A stretch of DNA of 5,976 nucleotides from an uncultured Synergistales bacterium (GTDB taxonomy: Bacteria > Synergistota > Synergistia > Synergistales > Aminobacteriaceae): positions 1 through 5,976 of the forward strand of contig CAJORD010000037.1 in NCBI GenBank assembly GCA_905236605.1, written 5' to 3'. Below the pieces are notes generated by a model that saw nothing but the letters and a program-made list of their open reading frames with translations, made no database searches and was not told the DNA's origin. The position numbers and the translations under genes were made by a program. Positions 1 to 5,940 of this stretch are shown here, piece after piece (positions within the stretch are counted from its first letter, which is position 1; every line of letters starts with the position of its first letter).

Positions 1-174
1 ATTCAACTCAATAAACCACATGGCATACCATTCCCATTTATCTGGAAATTTCAAGCAGTTTTCTAACATCTCTATATAAGCCGCTTTGAGTTCATCATCA
101 GTTTGAGCCGAAATAAAAACTTCCATTTGATTTTGCGTTGCAGGATATATTCTGAGACGTTCTGTTTTAATCAT
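1..174 (-). CDS. GNAT-family N-acetyltransferase, N-terminal part (runs off the left edge)
   Basis: The 58 codons visible here are open from an ATG at 172-174 to the edge of the window. The protein begins MIKTERLRIYPAT, the usual opening of RimJ/RimL-like GNAT acetyltransferases (first beta strand), and continues into a helical stretch ending WEWYAMWFIEL, where the second strand is expected. The acetyl-CoA binding motif (R/Q-x-x-G-x-G/A) would lie beyond the window, so the catalytic part is not seen and the substrate is unknown. The start is 45 nt after the flavodoxin stop and has no clear Shine-Dalgarno sequence, unlike the genes upstream. The frame is open back to that stop codon (both are in the same frame) and holds no other ATG, GTG or TTG apart from a TTA/AGT-type lead-in, so the ATG at 174 is the only sensible start. 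It may be the last gene of the flavodoxin unit. Confidence 0.75.
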   Translation of the reverse strand, partial: MIKTERLRIYPATQNQMEVFISAQTDDELKAAYIEMLENCLKFPDKWEWYAMWFIELN

Positions 175-202
175 ACTTAATTTTATATTTGCGATTTCGT
201 CT

Positions 203-218
203 ACAAATTTCGATTTGT
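203..218 (-). other. Small AT-rich hairpin between flavodoxin and the acetyltransferase
   Basis: A perfect 6-bp inverted repeat (ACAAAT / ATTTGT) with a 4-nt loop, CGAA on the minus strand, starts two bases after the flavodoxin stop codon. The stem is AT-rich and no U-tract follows, so it is a poor intrinsic terminator. It may be an attenuating or mRNA-stabilising hairpin, or chance. Confidence 0.25.
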
Positions 219-219
219 C

Positions 220-705
220 TTACAGCCAATCGGCGACTTTTTGTTTAGAACTTTTAGCCTGTGAGCCTCTTATTGCAAGAGCGTCAGCTTGAACATTCGC
301 GCCGACACAAATTTTTTTAACGTCTCTCGGCATGTTTGCAAGTCCGGAGCCTTCATGAGTGCAGACAACTCGAACTGTCTTACCAGTGAAGTCAAGACCT
401 TTCAACGCCGTTTCAATTTCGGGCGCGTAAGTTCCCCAGTAAATCGGACTCATTATAAAAATCGTATCGTAAGCTGAAATATCCGACAGCTTATTTTTAA
501 TTGGAGCGTTGCCGACACGTTTCTTTGCTTCCTGAATGCAAGTGTTATAGTCCTTTGCATACGGCACAGCAGGTTCGACTTTGAACATATCCGCGCCTGT
601 AAGCTCTTTCACAAACTCGGCGATATATTCCGTGTTGCCCTTGTCGATATAACCGACCGCGTAATTTTCATCAGCGCGACTGAAATAAATTACTAATGAT
701 GACAT
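220..705 (-). CDS. Flavodoxin family protein (FMN-binding)
   Basis: A 161-residue flavodoxin-fold protein, expected to be cytoplasmic and to bind FMN as an electron carrier or as a small quinone/flavin reductase. The first strand, LVIYFSRADENY (4-15), leads into the phosphate-binding region, which is completed by GNTEYIA (23-29). This split, long P-loop is seen in a subgroup of flavodoxin-like proteins. The two isoalloxazine-contacting loops are also visible: SPIYWGTYAP (86-95) and THEGSG (116-121). No ferredoxin or reductase domain is attached, and the length is normal for the family. The start is supported by GGAGG at 718-722, although the 12-nt spacing to the ATG is longer than usual. It lies 18 nt downstream of the dehydrogenase, with the ribosome binding site in that gap, and is therefore cotranscribed with the dehydrogenase and the decarboxylase-like gene. 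The physiological partner cannot be told from the sequence. Confidence 0.93.
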   Translation of the reverse strand: MSSLVIYFSRADENYAVGYIDKGNTEYIAEFVKELTGADMFKVEPAVPYAKDYNTCIQEAKKRVGNAPIKNKLSDISAYDTIFIMSPIYWGTYAPEIETALKGLDFTGKTVRVVCTHEGSGLANMPRDVKKICVGANVQADALAIRGSQAKSSKQKVADWL

Positions 706-723
706 TGTGAATAATTTCCTCCT

Positions 724-1542
724 TTATATATCTGTTGAAGCCGCGAGTTCCGTTTGAGTTTTGTAATCGGCGATTCGAGCTTCAAGTCTCTCGATTGTAG
801 CACGTAAAGCCTGAGAGCCTAAAACCATTCTTAACGGCGCAGGTGTCTTATCGACGCTTTCAATAATTCTTGCGGCCATCTTAGCAGGGTCGCCTGGGGC
901 AAGACCTTTTGATTTATCGAGCATGTTCAAAAATCCGTGGCAAGAATCATATTCGGGCATTAAGTTTGCGACGTGTGCGCTTCCGTAACGAAATTCTGTT
1001 CTCGCTCCGCCGGGCTCTACGATTGTTACGCCGATGTTAAACTGCACGACTTCTTGAGCGACGCTCTCGCAAAATCCCTCAATGCCGAATTTTGTAGCGT
1101 GATACATTGAGTTAGCAGGATAAGCGACTTGGCCGCCGTATGAAGAAAGCTGAATGATTCTCCCGCCGCCTTGCTTCCTTAAATAAGGCAAAGCGTCGTG
1201 AATTATCATTATCGAAGCCGTCAAGTTTGTTGCGATGATTTTATTGATGTTTTCTTCGTCGAGTTCTTCAGCGCAACCGAAAAGTCCATAACCTGCATTA
1301 TTAACAACGACGTCAACGCGACCGTGTTTTTCAAAAGAATCTTTGACGAGTTTATGAACGGCTGGAACGTCCGTAACGTCTAAAATCTGACAATCAAATT
1401 TTTCGGGATACTTCTTGATAAGCTCCTGAACGTTCTTTGTGCTTCGTACTGTGCCGATTACGGTATCGCCCTTTTCAAGTAACTGCTTCGTCATTTCCAA
1501 ACCGAAGCCAGAACTTACGCCCGTTATTAACCATGTACGCAT
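724..1542 (-). CDS. Classical short-chain dehydrogenase/reductase (SDR), oxidoreductase
   Basis: A 272-residue NAD(P)-dependent oxidoreductase with a Rossmann fold. The cofactor glycine motif is TGVSSGFG (7-14). R33 after the second strand, with no acidic residue there, favours NADPH. D55-V56 contacts adenine. NNAG is at 81-84, the structural/catalytic Asn is N106, and the catalytic set is S134, Y147 and K151 (YHATK). The post-catalytic PGG motif is at 177-179. The C-terminal ~80 residues form the variable substrate-binding part. This arrangement matches the broad class of short SDRs annotated as 'oxidoreductase', whose natural substrates are mostly unknown carbonyl or hydroxyl compounds. The ATG at 1542 is preceded by AAGGAGG at 1550-1556 with 7-nt spacing. 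It sits 16 nt after the carboxymuconolactone decarboxylase-like gene and 18 nt before the flavodoxin, so it is the middle gene of a redox operon. Confidence 0.94.
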   Translation of the reverse strand: MRTWLITGVSSGFGLEMTKQLLEKGDTVIGTVRSTKNVQELIKKYPEKFDCQILDVTDVPAVHKLVKDSFEKHGRVDVVVNNAGYGLFGCAEELDEENINKIIATNLTASIMIIHDALPYLRKQGGGRIIQLSSYGGQVAYPANSMYHATKFGIEGFCESVAQEVVQFNIGVTIVEPGGARTEFRYGSAHVANLMPEYDSCHGFLNMLDKSKGLAPGDPAKMAARIIESVDKTPAPLRMVLGSQALRATIERLEARIADYKTQTELAASTDI

Positions 1543-1558
1543 TTTAGTTCCTCCTTAA

Positions 1559-2320
1559 TTAAACCTTGAATTTTTCGTAAGCGTCATTAACACAGCGCAA
1601 CGCGTTGAGACTTCGCGGATAGCCGATGAACGGCAGGCACTGCGAAATTATTTTGATTAAAAATTCTTTATCATTGCCAACTTTCATATTTGCAAGAGCG
1701 TGAGCCGTTAGTTGAGATTCACAGCCGCCTTGCGCCGAAAGATAACAGAAAGTAATCATCTCGCGCTGTTTATAATCAAGTCCTTTGCGCGTGTAATAGT
1801 CGCCGAAACAATTATCAGCCAGCCACAAATTAATATGTCTTGACTCCTCCGGGCCTGACTTCCAAAAATCGCGCATTTGCTCGCCGAATATTTCAACTTG
1901 AGCCTGCGTCCCTGCTTCGCGGCGGTTCTCTGTCGTCGTTGTAGATTGTGATTCAAGTGGCAAAGAAATTCCTTTAGCTTCAAAAATTTCGTTCGCGGTT
2001 TTCAAAAACGGAAAGACCCGGCCGATACCAAGATAAGCGACAGCCTGATAGACAATTTCTTTTATTTCGACGGGAGTAACTCCGAAATTCATAGCCGCCG
2101 GAACTAATGCGCGAAACTCATCAACGCCTTGACAGCCGAGCAGCGTCGCTAAGATTGCCATAAAGCGAGTTTTGTCATCAAGTTCAATTTGATTAATTAC
2201 TTCGTCAAAAGCAAAATTATCAAAGCGTTCAATAAATTCCGGGTCTGTCTGTAAAAATTTAGACTTATAACCCGGGAACATTTTTTCATGAAAATTTTTA
2301 GCAAATTCAGAAATTGCCAT
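1559..2320 (-). CDS. Carboxymuconolactone decarboxylase family protein with two tandem CMD domains
   Basis: A 253-residue, all-helical, probably cytoplasmic protein made of two CMD/AhpD-like domains. The first (about 36-115) contains LLGCQGVDEF and the GVTPVEIKEIVYQAVAYLG helix pair. The second (about 140-250) contains GGCESQLTAH, GNDKEFLIKII and IGYPRSLNAL, the conserved core of the family. C200 and H207 in the second domain are the likely functional residues; C63 occupies the corresponding place in the first domain. The AhpD CxxC pair is absent, so a classic AhpD peroxidase-reductase role is unlikely. A Ser/Thr-rich linker (about 124-131) joins the domains. True gamma-carboxymuconolactone decarboxylases are shorter single-domain enzymes in protocatechuate operons. 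Nothing here indicates aromatic catabolism, so the family name should not be read as the function. It is the first gene of its unit: AGGAGGTG at 2331-2338 lies 10 nt before the ATG. A redox or detoxification role is inferred from the SDR and flavodoxin that follow. Confidence 0.9.
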   Translation of the reverse strand: MAISEFAKNFHEKMFPGYKSKFLQTDPEFIERFDNFAFDEVINQIELDDKTRFMAILATLLGCQGVDEFRALVPAAMNFGVTPVEIKEIVYQAVAYLGIGRVFPFLKTANEIFEAKGISLPLESQSTTTTENRREAGTQAQVEIFGEQMRDFWKSGPEESRHINLWLADNCFGDYYTRKGLDYKQREMITFCYLSAQGGCESQLTAHALANMKVGNDKEFLIKIISQCLPFIGYPRSLNALRCVNDAYEKFKV

Positions 2321-2355
2321 GAAAAGTTTTCACCTCCTAAAAATTAATTAAGAAG

Positions 2356-2387
2356 ATTATAAAATGTTAAACTCGTCTTTAAGTCAA
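2356..2387 (-). promoter_or_regulatory. Promoter of the CMD-SDR-flavodoxin operon with 20-bp spacer
   Basis: On the minus strand a TTGACT -35 (2382-2387) and a consensus TATAAT -10 (2356-2361) are separated by 20 bp, three more than the sigma-70/sigma-A optimum. The start point would be near 2349, giving a leader of roughly 30 nt that contains the AGGAGGTG ribosome binding site. Near-perfect hexamers at a long spacing are typical of promoters activated by MerR-family proteins, which distort the spacer DNA. Confidence 0.7.
2366..2383 (-). promoter_or_regulatory. Candidate MerR-family operator in the promoter spacer
   Basis: CTTAAAGACGAGTTTAAC is an imperfect 18-bp dyad (TTAAA / TTTAA arms plus a central CG; 6 of 9 positions symmetric). 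It begins at the CT of the TTGACT -35 and ends 4 bp before the -10. Known MerR-type operators also start in the last bases of the -35 and fill the spacer. Its outline resembles the CTTAGAGT-ACTCTAAG type of sites of the AdhR/NmlR branch, with mismatches. A second, overlapping inverted repeat (TAAACTC 2368-2374 and GAGTTTA 2388-2394) is an alternative repressor-type site. No MerR gene is in the window. Confidence 0.4.
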
Positions 2388-2410
2388 GAGTTTATTTTTG
2401 GGAAGTGAAC

Positions 2411-2500
2411 TAAGCTGACTCTCTCCCTCTTGTCAATGTTGCAGAGATTTTTGCTGCACTAAGTTAGGGGAGGTGTATGCCGCAAAGTGGACGGAGAATT
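2411..2500. repeat. Repeat-like intergenic element, decayed (possible MITE or palindromic repeat)
   Basis: This stretch lies between the transporter terminator and the next promoter and has no gene. It contains a CTCTCCCTCTTG segment (2421-2432), a partly complementary TTAGGGGAGGTG segment (2464-2475), then GGACGGAG (2489-2496). An internal small inverted repeat, GCAG / CTGC (2441-2444 and 2453-2456), sits between them. The order CCCTCTTG ... AGGGGAGGTG ... GACGGAG recalls short non-coding repeats that are common between genes in gut Bacillota. The resemblance is from memory, and copy number cannot be judged from one window. No terminal direct repeats are evident. Confidence 0.35.
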
Positions 2501-2526
2501 AAAAGCCGCGCCCAAAATGGACGCGG
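2501..2526 (-). terminator. Intrinsic terminator of the ridA-ABC transporter operon
   Basis: On the minus strand, CCGCGTCC (2519-2526) pairs with GGGCGCGG (2506-2513) around a 5-nt ATTTT loop. The 8-bp GC-rich stem contains one T-G wobble. It is followed by CTTTTAATT as a short U-tract and starts 9 nt after the permease stop. A-rich DNA on the other side (2527-2537) could let it act weakly in the opposite direction too, but no plus-strand gene needs it. Confidence 0.85.
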
Positions 2527-2535
2527 TTAAATTTT

Positions 2536-4410
2536 TTATTCTTTGATTCCTCGCAGCCTTGCCCAACGTCGTTTCCAACGTTTTCGAGCTTCGAGGCGTT
2601 CTCCTAAATCTCTAGCTCCGACTCCGTAAACGAGATATAAAATTATTCCTGACACAATCATTATAAAGACTGTTGACGCGCAGCGACGTCCCGAAGCGTT
2701 TATGTTGTAACCTTCGCGGCCTTCTTCCATGGTCATATTTTGAATAATCATTGCGTAAGTTTTACCGTAAGATGATTGGAACGTGGCGCCCATGTCGTAT
2801 TCAGTGAAGAGAGCATTGAAATTCAAAGCGAACACAGCAAGGACGCTTGGCAATATAATCGGCAACTTGACTTTCAAGAAAGTATAGACCGGCGACGCAC
2901 CGAGATTTTTCGCGGCTTCTTCGAGTTCGTCATCCATCGCATAGAACGCTGCTTTAATCATTCGCAACGCGAACGGCAATTTTGTAACAGTATAAGCCAT
3001 CACGATTAAAAATCTCACGTTCTCGCGCCAATATAAATTATTTCCGAACACGTACCAGACTTCACGATTAAAAAATATTCTATACGAATAGCAAATTAAA
3101 ATCGTCGGCAACAACCACGGGAACAAAAGGCAACTTTCAGTTATAAAAGCGCGAGTTTTGTTTCTGTGTTTGAAGATATAAGACACCGCAAGCACAACGA
3201 TGACGCAAGCAAGGGCCGCCGCAATCGCTGACATTATGAACGACAGGCGAATGCCTCCGACGGCGTCAGAATTTGAAAACACGCCCGAAATAGAACCAAC
3301 TCGAGTTCTTAATCTTCCGCGCGAAGTCATGTACTCGTAATTTTGAGTGCCGAAGTAATTTATCAAAGTCCAGTCGGAAAAATTCAGCATCTTTGAACGA
3401 ATTGCCGGATAATTCTGGAACGAGAATAAAATTATCATTACGACCGGCGTCATATAAATTACGAACAAAATATAAGCGTAAACATGCGCGGCGATATTCC
3501 AGAACGGATTATTAATTTTTTGTTTTACGAGCTTGGCTTTAGTTTTTGAAACTGAAAGATAATGTCCTTTTCGTTCGTAATGATTTAAGACGCTCAATAA
3601 AATTATTGTGAACGAAGCAAGAATAACGCTCAACAATGCCGCACGAGCCTGCGGGAAAGATTCATCAGCCGCGCTTGACCCTGCTAATCTGACTATTTCG
3701 GGATTAATTGAGTTATAGCCGAGCAAAGTCGGAGCAGACATAGCGCAAAGTCCTGTTATAAAAGTCATGACCGTTAAAGAAAACAGCGTCGGCAGCAGCG
3801 TCGGCATTACAACTTTGAACAAAACTTTGAAAGGACTAGCGCCTAAGTTTCGTGCAGCTTCGACAGTGTTGTAATCAATTCCGCGAATAGCATTTCTTAA
3901 AAATAAAGCGTGGTTCGACGTACACGCGAATGTCATTGTGAACAAGACCGCGTTAAAACCTGAAAACCATTGCTTATTCATCATCGGGAACATTTGAGAT
4001 AGCCACGTGGTCATCATTCCGTTCGAGTCATACAAGAACTGATAGCCCGTAACGAGTGCCACGCCCGAATAAATTAAAGTGGTCATGTAGCCCATGCGAA
4101 GGACGTTCGCGCCTTTGATGTCGAAGTATTCGGTTAATAAAACGATACTGATTCCAACGATGTTGACCGTGATAACGAGAGCTACGGCAAGTTTCAAGGA
4201 GTTCCAGACGAACAGCGGCATCGTTCCGGCAAGGAAAAATTTCACGACGGCCCACGGCGAAGGATAGCCGTAAACGTCGCGAGTTGTAAAAATCGAAGCA
4301 AGAGTGTTCATGCACGGCAAGACCATGAAGCCCATGAACAAGTAAACGAACAAAACGAAGCCGAAAATTTTTAAGATTGTGCCCGCGTCGAAAGAAGAAT
4401 TTTTATTCAT
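2536..4410 (-). CDS. ABC transporter permease, fused two-domain (FbpB/iron(III)-type)
   Basis: A 624-residue inner-membrane protein with about 12 hydrophobic segments (near 11-38, 67-93, 105-124, 150-172, 205-230, 258-276, 308-331, 388-411, 425-445, 464-484, 515-538 and 578-597). It forms two MetI-like halves in one chain. Each half carries an EAA loop that docks onto the ATPase: EAARNLGAS from 184 and EAAKNLGAS from 498, each ending in a proline-rich helix start. One polypeptide can therefore form the whole channel. Fused permeases of this shape are typical of ferric iron (FbpB/SfuB/AfuB) importers and related anion importers. Iron is the best guess, but substrate is set by the binding protein, which is not encoded here. 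The chain is somewhat longer than typical FbpB, with an extended outer loop around 333-386 and a strongly basic C-terminal tail (about 607-621). It starts 6 nt after the ATPase stop, and its AAGGAGTG site (4418-4425) overlaps the end of that gene, so the two are translationally linked. Confidence 0.92.
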   Translation of the reverse strand: MNKNSSFDAGTILKIFGFVLFVYLFMGFMVLPCMNTLASIFTTRDVYGYPSPWAVVKFFLAGTMPLFVWNSLKLAVALVITVNIVGISIVLLTEYFDIKGANVLRMGYMTTLIYSGVALVTGYQFLYDSNGMMTTWLSQMFPMMNKQWFSGFNAVLFTMTFACTSNHALFLRNAIRGIDYNTVEAARNLGASPFKVLFKVVMPTLLPTLFSLTVMTFITGLCAMSAPTLLGYNSINPEIVRLAGSSAADESFPQARAALLSVILASFTIILLSVLNHYERKGHYLSVSKTKAKLVKQKINNPFWNIAAHVYAYILFVIYMTPVVMIILFSFQNYPAIRSKMLNFSDWTLINYFGTQNYEYMTSRGRLRTRVGSISGVFSNSDAVGGIRLSFIMSAIAAALACVIVVLAVSYIFKHRNKTRAFITESCLLFPWLLPTILICYSYRIFFNREVWYVFGNNLYWRENVRFLIVMAYTVTKLPFALRMIKAAFYAMDDELEEAAKNLGASPVYTFLKVKLPIILPSVLAVFALNFNALFTEYDMGATFQSSYGKTYAMIIQNMTMEEGREGYNINASGRRCASTVFIMIVSGIILYLVYGVGARDLGERLEARKRWKRRWARLRGIKE

Positions 4411-4416
4411 GCGTCA

Positions 4417-5418
4417 TCACTCCTTCTTGTATGACATTATGTCAGCAGGATTGATGATGACATTGACACTTTCGCCGGGGTTGTAAATTCTTACGCCGTC
4501 GTTTTTCTCGATGACTTTCAAAATTTGCCCGCCCACGCGAATATAATATTTTATGTAAAGGCCATAATATTCTTGACTTTCGATAACGCCTTCGAGATTG
4601 CCGGAGGAGTTTTCGCGGTCAACGTGGATTCGTTCAAGCCTGATGAAGTGATTTTGATCTTCAGGAAGATTCAAGCCTGCTGCGGATAATAGAACAGGTT
4701 CTAATTTGTTAATATCGCCAATGAAATTCGCGACAAATTCGGTTTTAGAGTGATTATAAATTTCGTTGGGATTTCCGATTTGTTCGATGACGCCTTTATT
4801 GAAGACCGCGATACAGTCCGAGAGCGTCAAGGCTTCTTCTTGGTCGTGAGTAACGTAAATTGTAGTAATTCCGAATTCACGCTGCATTTTTTTTAATTCG
4901 TTGCGAAGCTGAACTCTTAATTTTGCATCGAGATTTGAAAGTGGCTCGTCCATACAAATTATCGCGGGGCCTGTAACGAGAGCGCGGGCGATTGCAACTC
5001 TTTGCTGCTGACCGCCGGAAAGTTGGCTCACGGCCTTTTCAAGTTGCTCGGCGGATAAATCGACTTTTGCGGCAATGTCGCGAACTTTAGAATCGATTTC
5101 GGCTTTGCCTAATTTTTTAATTTTTAACCCGAAAGCTATGTTGTCGTAAACCGTCATCGTAGGGAAGAGGGCATATGACTGAAACACGATTCCGATATTT
5201 CTTTTTTCGATTGGTACGTGAGTAATGTCCTCGCCCTTCATTAAAACGGTGCCGCTAGTTGGCTCAATGAAACCTGTTATCGTGCGCAGCGTTGTAGTTT
5301 TGCCGCAGCCCGAAGGCCCCAAGAACGTGAAGAACTGACCTTCTTTAACATGAACATTAATATCTTTGAGGGCTTCAAACTCGCCAAACTTCACGAAGAT
5401 GTTAGTAAGTTTTATCAT
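4417..5418 (-). CDS. ABC transporter ATP-binding protein (FbpC/PotA class)
   Basis: A 333-residue cytoplasmic ATPase that should power the permease encoded immediately downstream. All nucleotide-binding elements are intact: Walker A GPSGCGKTT (34-42), Q-loop Q80, signature LSGGQQQR (133-140), Walker B IICMDEP (153-159) with catalytic E158, D-loop SNLD (161-164) and switch histidine H191. Residues from about 240 to the end form a C-terminal extension with beta-rich segments around GNLEGVIESQEYYG and GESVNVIINP, as in the TOBE domains of the CUT1/FbpC/PotA group, which includes iron(III), spermidine/putrescine, sulfate and phosphonate importers. The length is normal. AAGGTGA at 5425-5431, 6 nt before the ATG, is the ribosome binding site. 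The gene begins 18 nt after the ridA stop, placing it in the same operon. The precise substrate is not readable from the ATPase. Confidence 0.94.
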   Translation of the reverse strand: MIKLTNIFVKFGEFEALKDINVHVKEGQFFTFLGPSGCGKTTTLRTITGFIEPTSGTVLMKGEDITHVPIEKRNIGIVFQSYALFPTMTVYDNIAFGLKIKKLGKAEIDSKVRDIAAKVDLSAEQLEKAVSQLSGGQQQRVAIARALVTGPAIICMDEPLSNLDAKLRVQLRNELKKMQREFGITTIYVTHDQEEALTLSDCIAVFNKGVIEQIGNPNEIYNHSKTEFVANFIGDINKLEPVLLSAAGLNLPEDQNHFIRLERIHVDRENSSGNLEGVIESQEYYGLYIKYYIRVGGQILKVIEKNDGVRIYNPGESVNVIINPADIMSYKKE

Positions 5419-5436
5419 GTTGGCTCACCTTTGAAT

Positions 5437-5805
5437 TTATTTTGCGGCGATGGCTTCTACTTCACAGAGGACGCCTTTGGGAAGGGTTTTGACAGCGACG
5501 CAAGAGCGTGCGGGCTTGGAAGTGAAGAATTTTGCATAGACTTCGTTAAACGCAGCAAAGTCGTTCATGTCGGCAAGGAAGCAAGTAGTTTTGATGACGT
5601 TGCTGAAATTTATTCCGGCAGCTTCGAGAATAGCGCCGATGTTTTTGCAACTCTGCTCAGCTTGTGCGGCGATGCCTTCGGGGATTGCGCCTGTTTCAGG
5701 AATGATTGGAATTTGTCCGGACGTGTAAACGAAACCGTTGACTTCAAACGCCTGCGAATAAGGGCCTATAGCGCCCGGTGCTTTTGTTGTTGAAATGACT
5801 TTCAT
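5437..5805 (-). CDS. ridA: RidA family enamine/imine deaminase
   Basis: A 122-residue member of the RidA (YjgF/YER057c/UK114) family. These small trimeric cytoplasmic enzymes hydrolyse reactive 2-aminoacrylate and related enamine/imine intermediates made by PLP enzymes such as serine/threonine dehydratase. The residues that mark the active RidA subgroup are present: the IGPYSQA motif (13-19) with Y16, then R100, C102 and E115, with the same mutual spacing as R105, C107 and E120 of the E. coli enzyme. GQIP (30-33) and the NVIKTTCFLADM segment (69-80) are also typical. The length is normal. The start is supported by AAAGGAGA (5813-5820), about 7 nt from the ATG. It is the first gene of the transporter operon, an association not explained by its known housekeeping role. 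Confidence 0.95.
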   Translation of the reverse strand: MKVISTTKAPGAIGPYSQAFEVNGFVYTSGQIPIIPETGAIPEGIAAQAEQSCKNIGAILEAAGINFSNVIKTTCFLADMNDFAAFNEVYAKFFTSKPARSCVAVKTLPKGVLCEVEAIAAK

Positions 5806-5842
5806 AAAAATATCTCCTTTGAATGAAAAATGATTAGTGATT

Positions 5843-5874
5843 ATTATACACGTGCCCGGCGCGGCCTTTTACAA
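5843..5874 (-). promoter_or_regulatory. Probable ridA operon promoter with GC-rich 20-bp spacer
   Basis: On the minus strand, TTGTAA (5869-5874) and a consensus TATAAT (5843-5848) are separated by 20 bp. The start point would fall near 5836, about 30 nt before the ridA ATG. The -10 is convincing; the -35 is only fair and badly spaced. The spacer is almost entirely G+C and contains an imperfect dyad (5851-5863, CGCGCC-G-GGCACG), which could be an operator. It lies between the 5S terminator and ridA, so ridA is expected to have its own promoter here. Confidence 0.6.
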
Positions 5875-5892
5875 GAATTTATAATGACAAAT

Positions 5893-5926
5893 AAAAAAGG
5901 AAGTCCCACATGAAAGTGAAACTTCC
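5893..5926 (-). terminator. Intrinsic terminator of the upstream rRNA operon
   Basis: On the minus strand an 11-bp stem, GGAAGTTTCAC (5916-5926) with GTGGGACTTCC (5899-5909), encloses a 6-nt loop (TTTCAT). Two pairs are T-G wobbles. Six Ts (5893-5898) then TATTT follow. It comes about 15 nt after the 3' end of the 5S rRNA, where rRNA operons normally terminate, and separates that operon from ridA. Confidence 0.92.
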
Positions 5927-5940
5927 TCTTGTTAAATCTA

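Noticed and set aside
1756..1983. Minus-strand 75-codon frame inside the CMD gene, and similar frames at 4028-4315, 2776-3009, 1198-1383 and 289-477
   Set aside because: All lie wholly inside clearly recognised genes in another frame or on the opposite strand, and their predicted products show no domain or motif.
1559..2320. AhpD-type alkylhydroperoxidase assignment for the CMD protein
   Set aside because: The CxxC catalytic pair of AhpD is not present; only single cysteines (C63, C200) occupy the corresponding region.
2477..2530. A 17-codon plus-strand ORF (MPQSGRRIK...) starting just after GGGGAGGTG
   Set aside because: The SD-like sequence is only 3 nt from the ATG, the frame runs through the terminator hairpin, and the region is better explained as a repeat-like element plus terminator.
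5350..5793. Long plus-strand open frame (147 codons) opposite ridA and the ATPase start
   Set aside because: It lies antisense to two genes with intact diagnostic motifs, its product has no recognisable domain, and its openness follows from the codon usage of the genes on the other strand.
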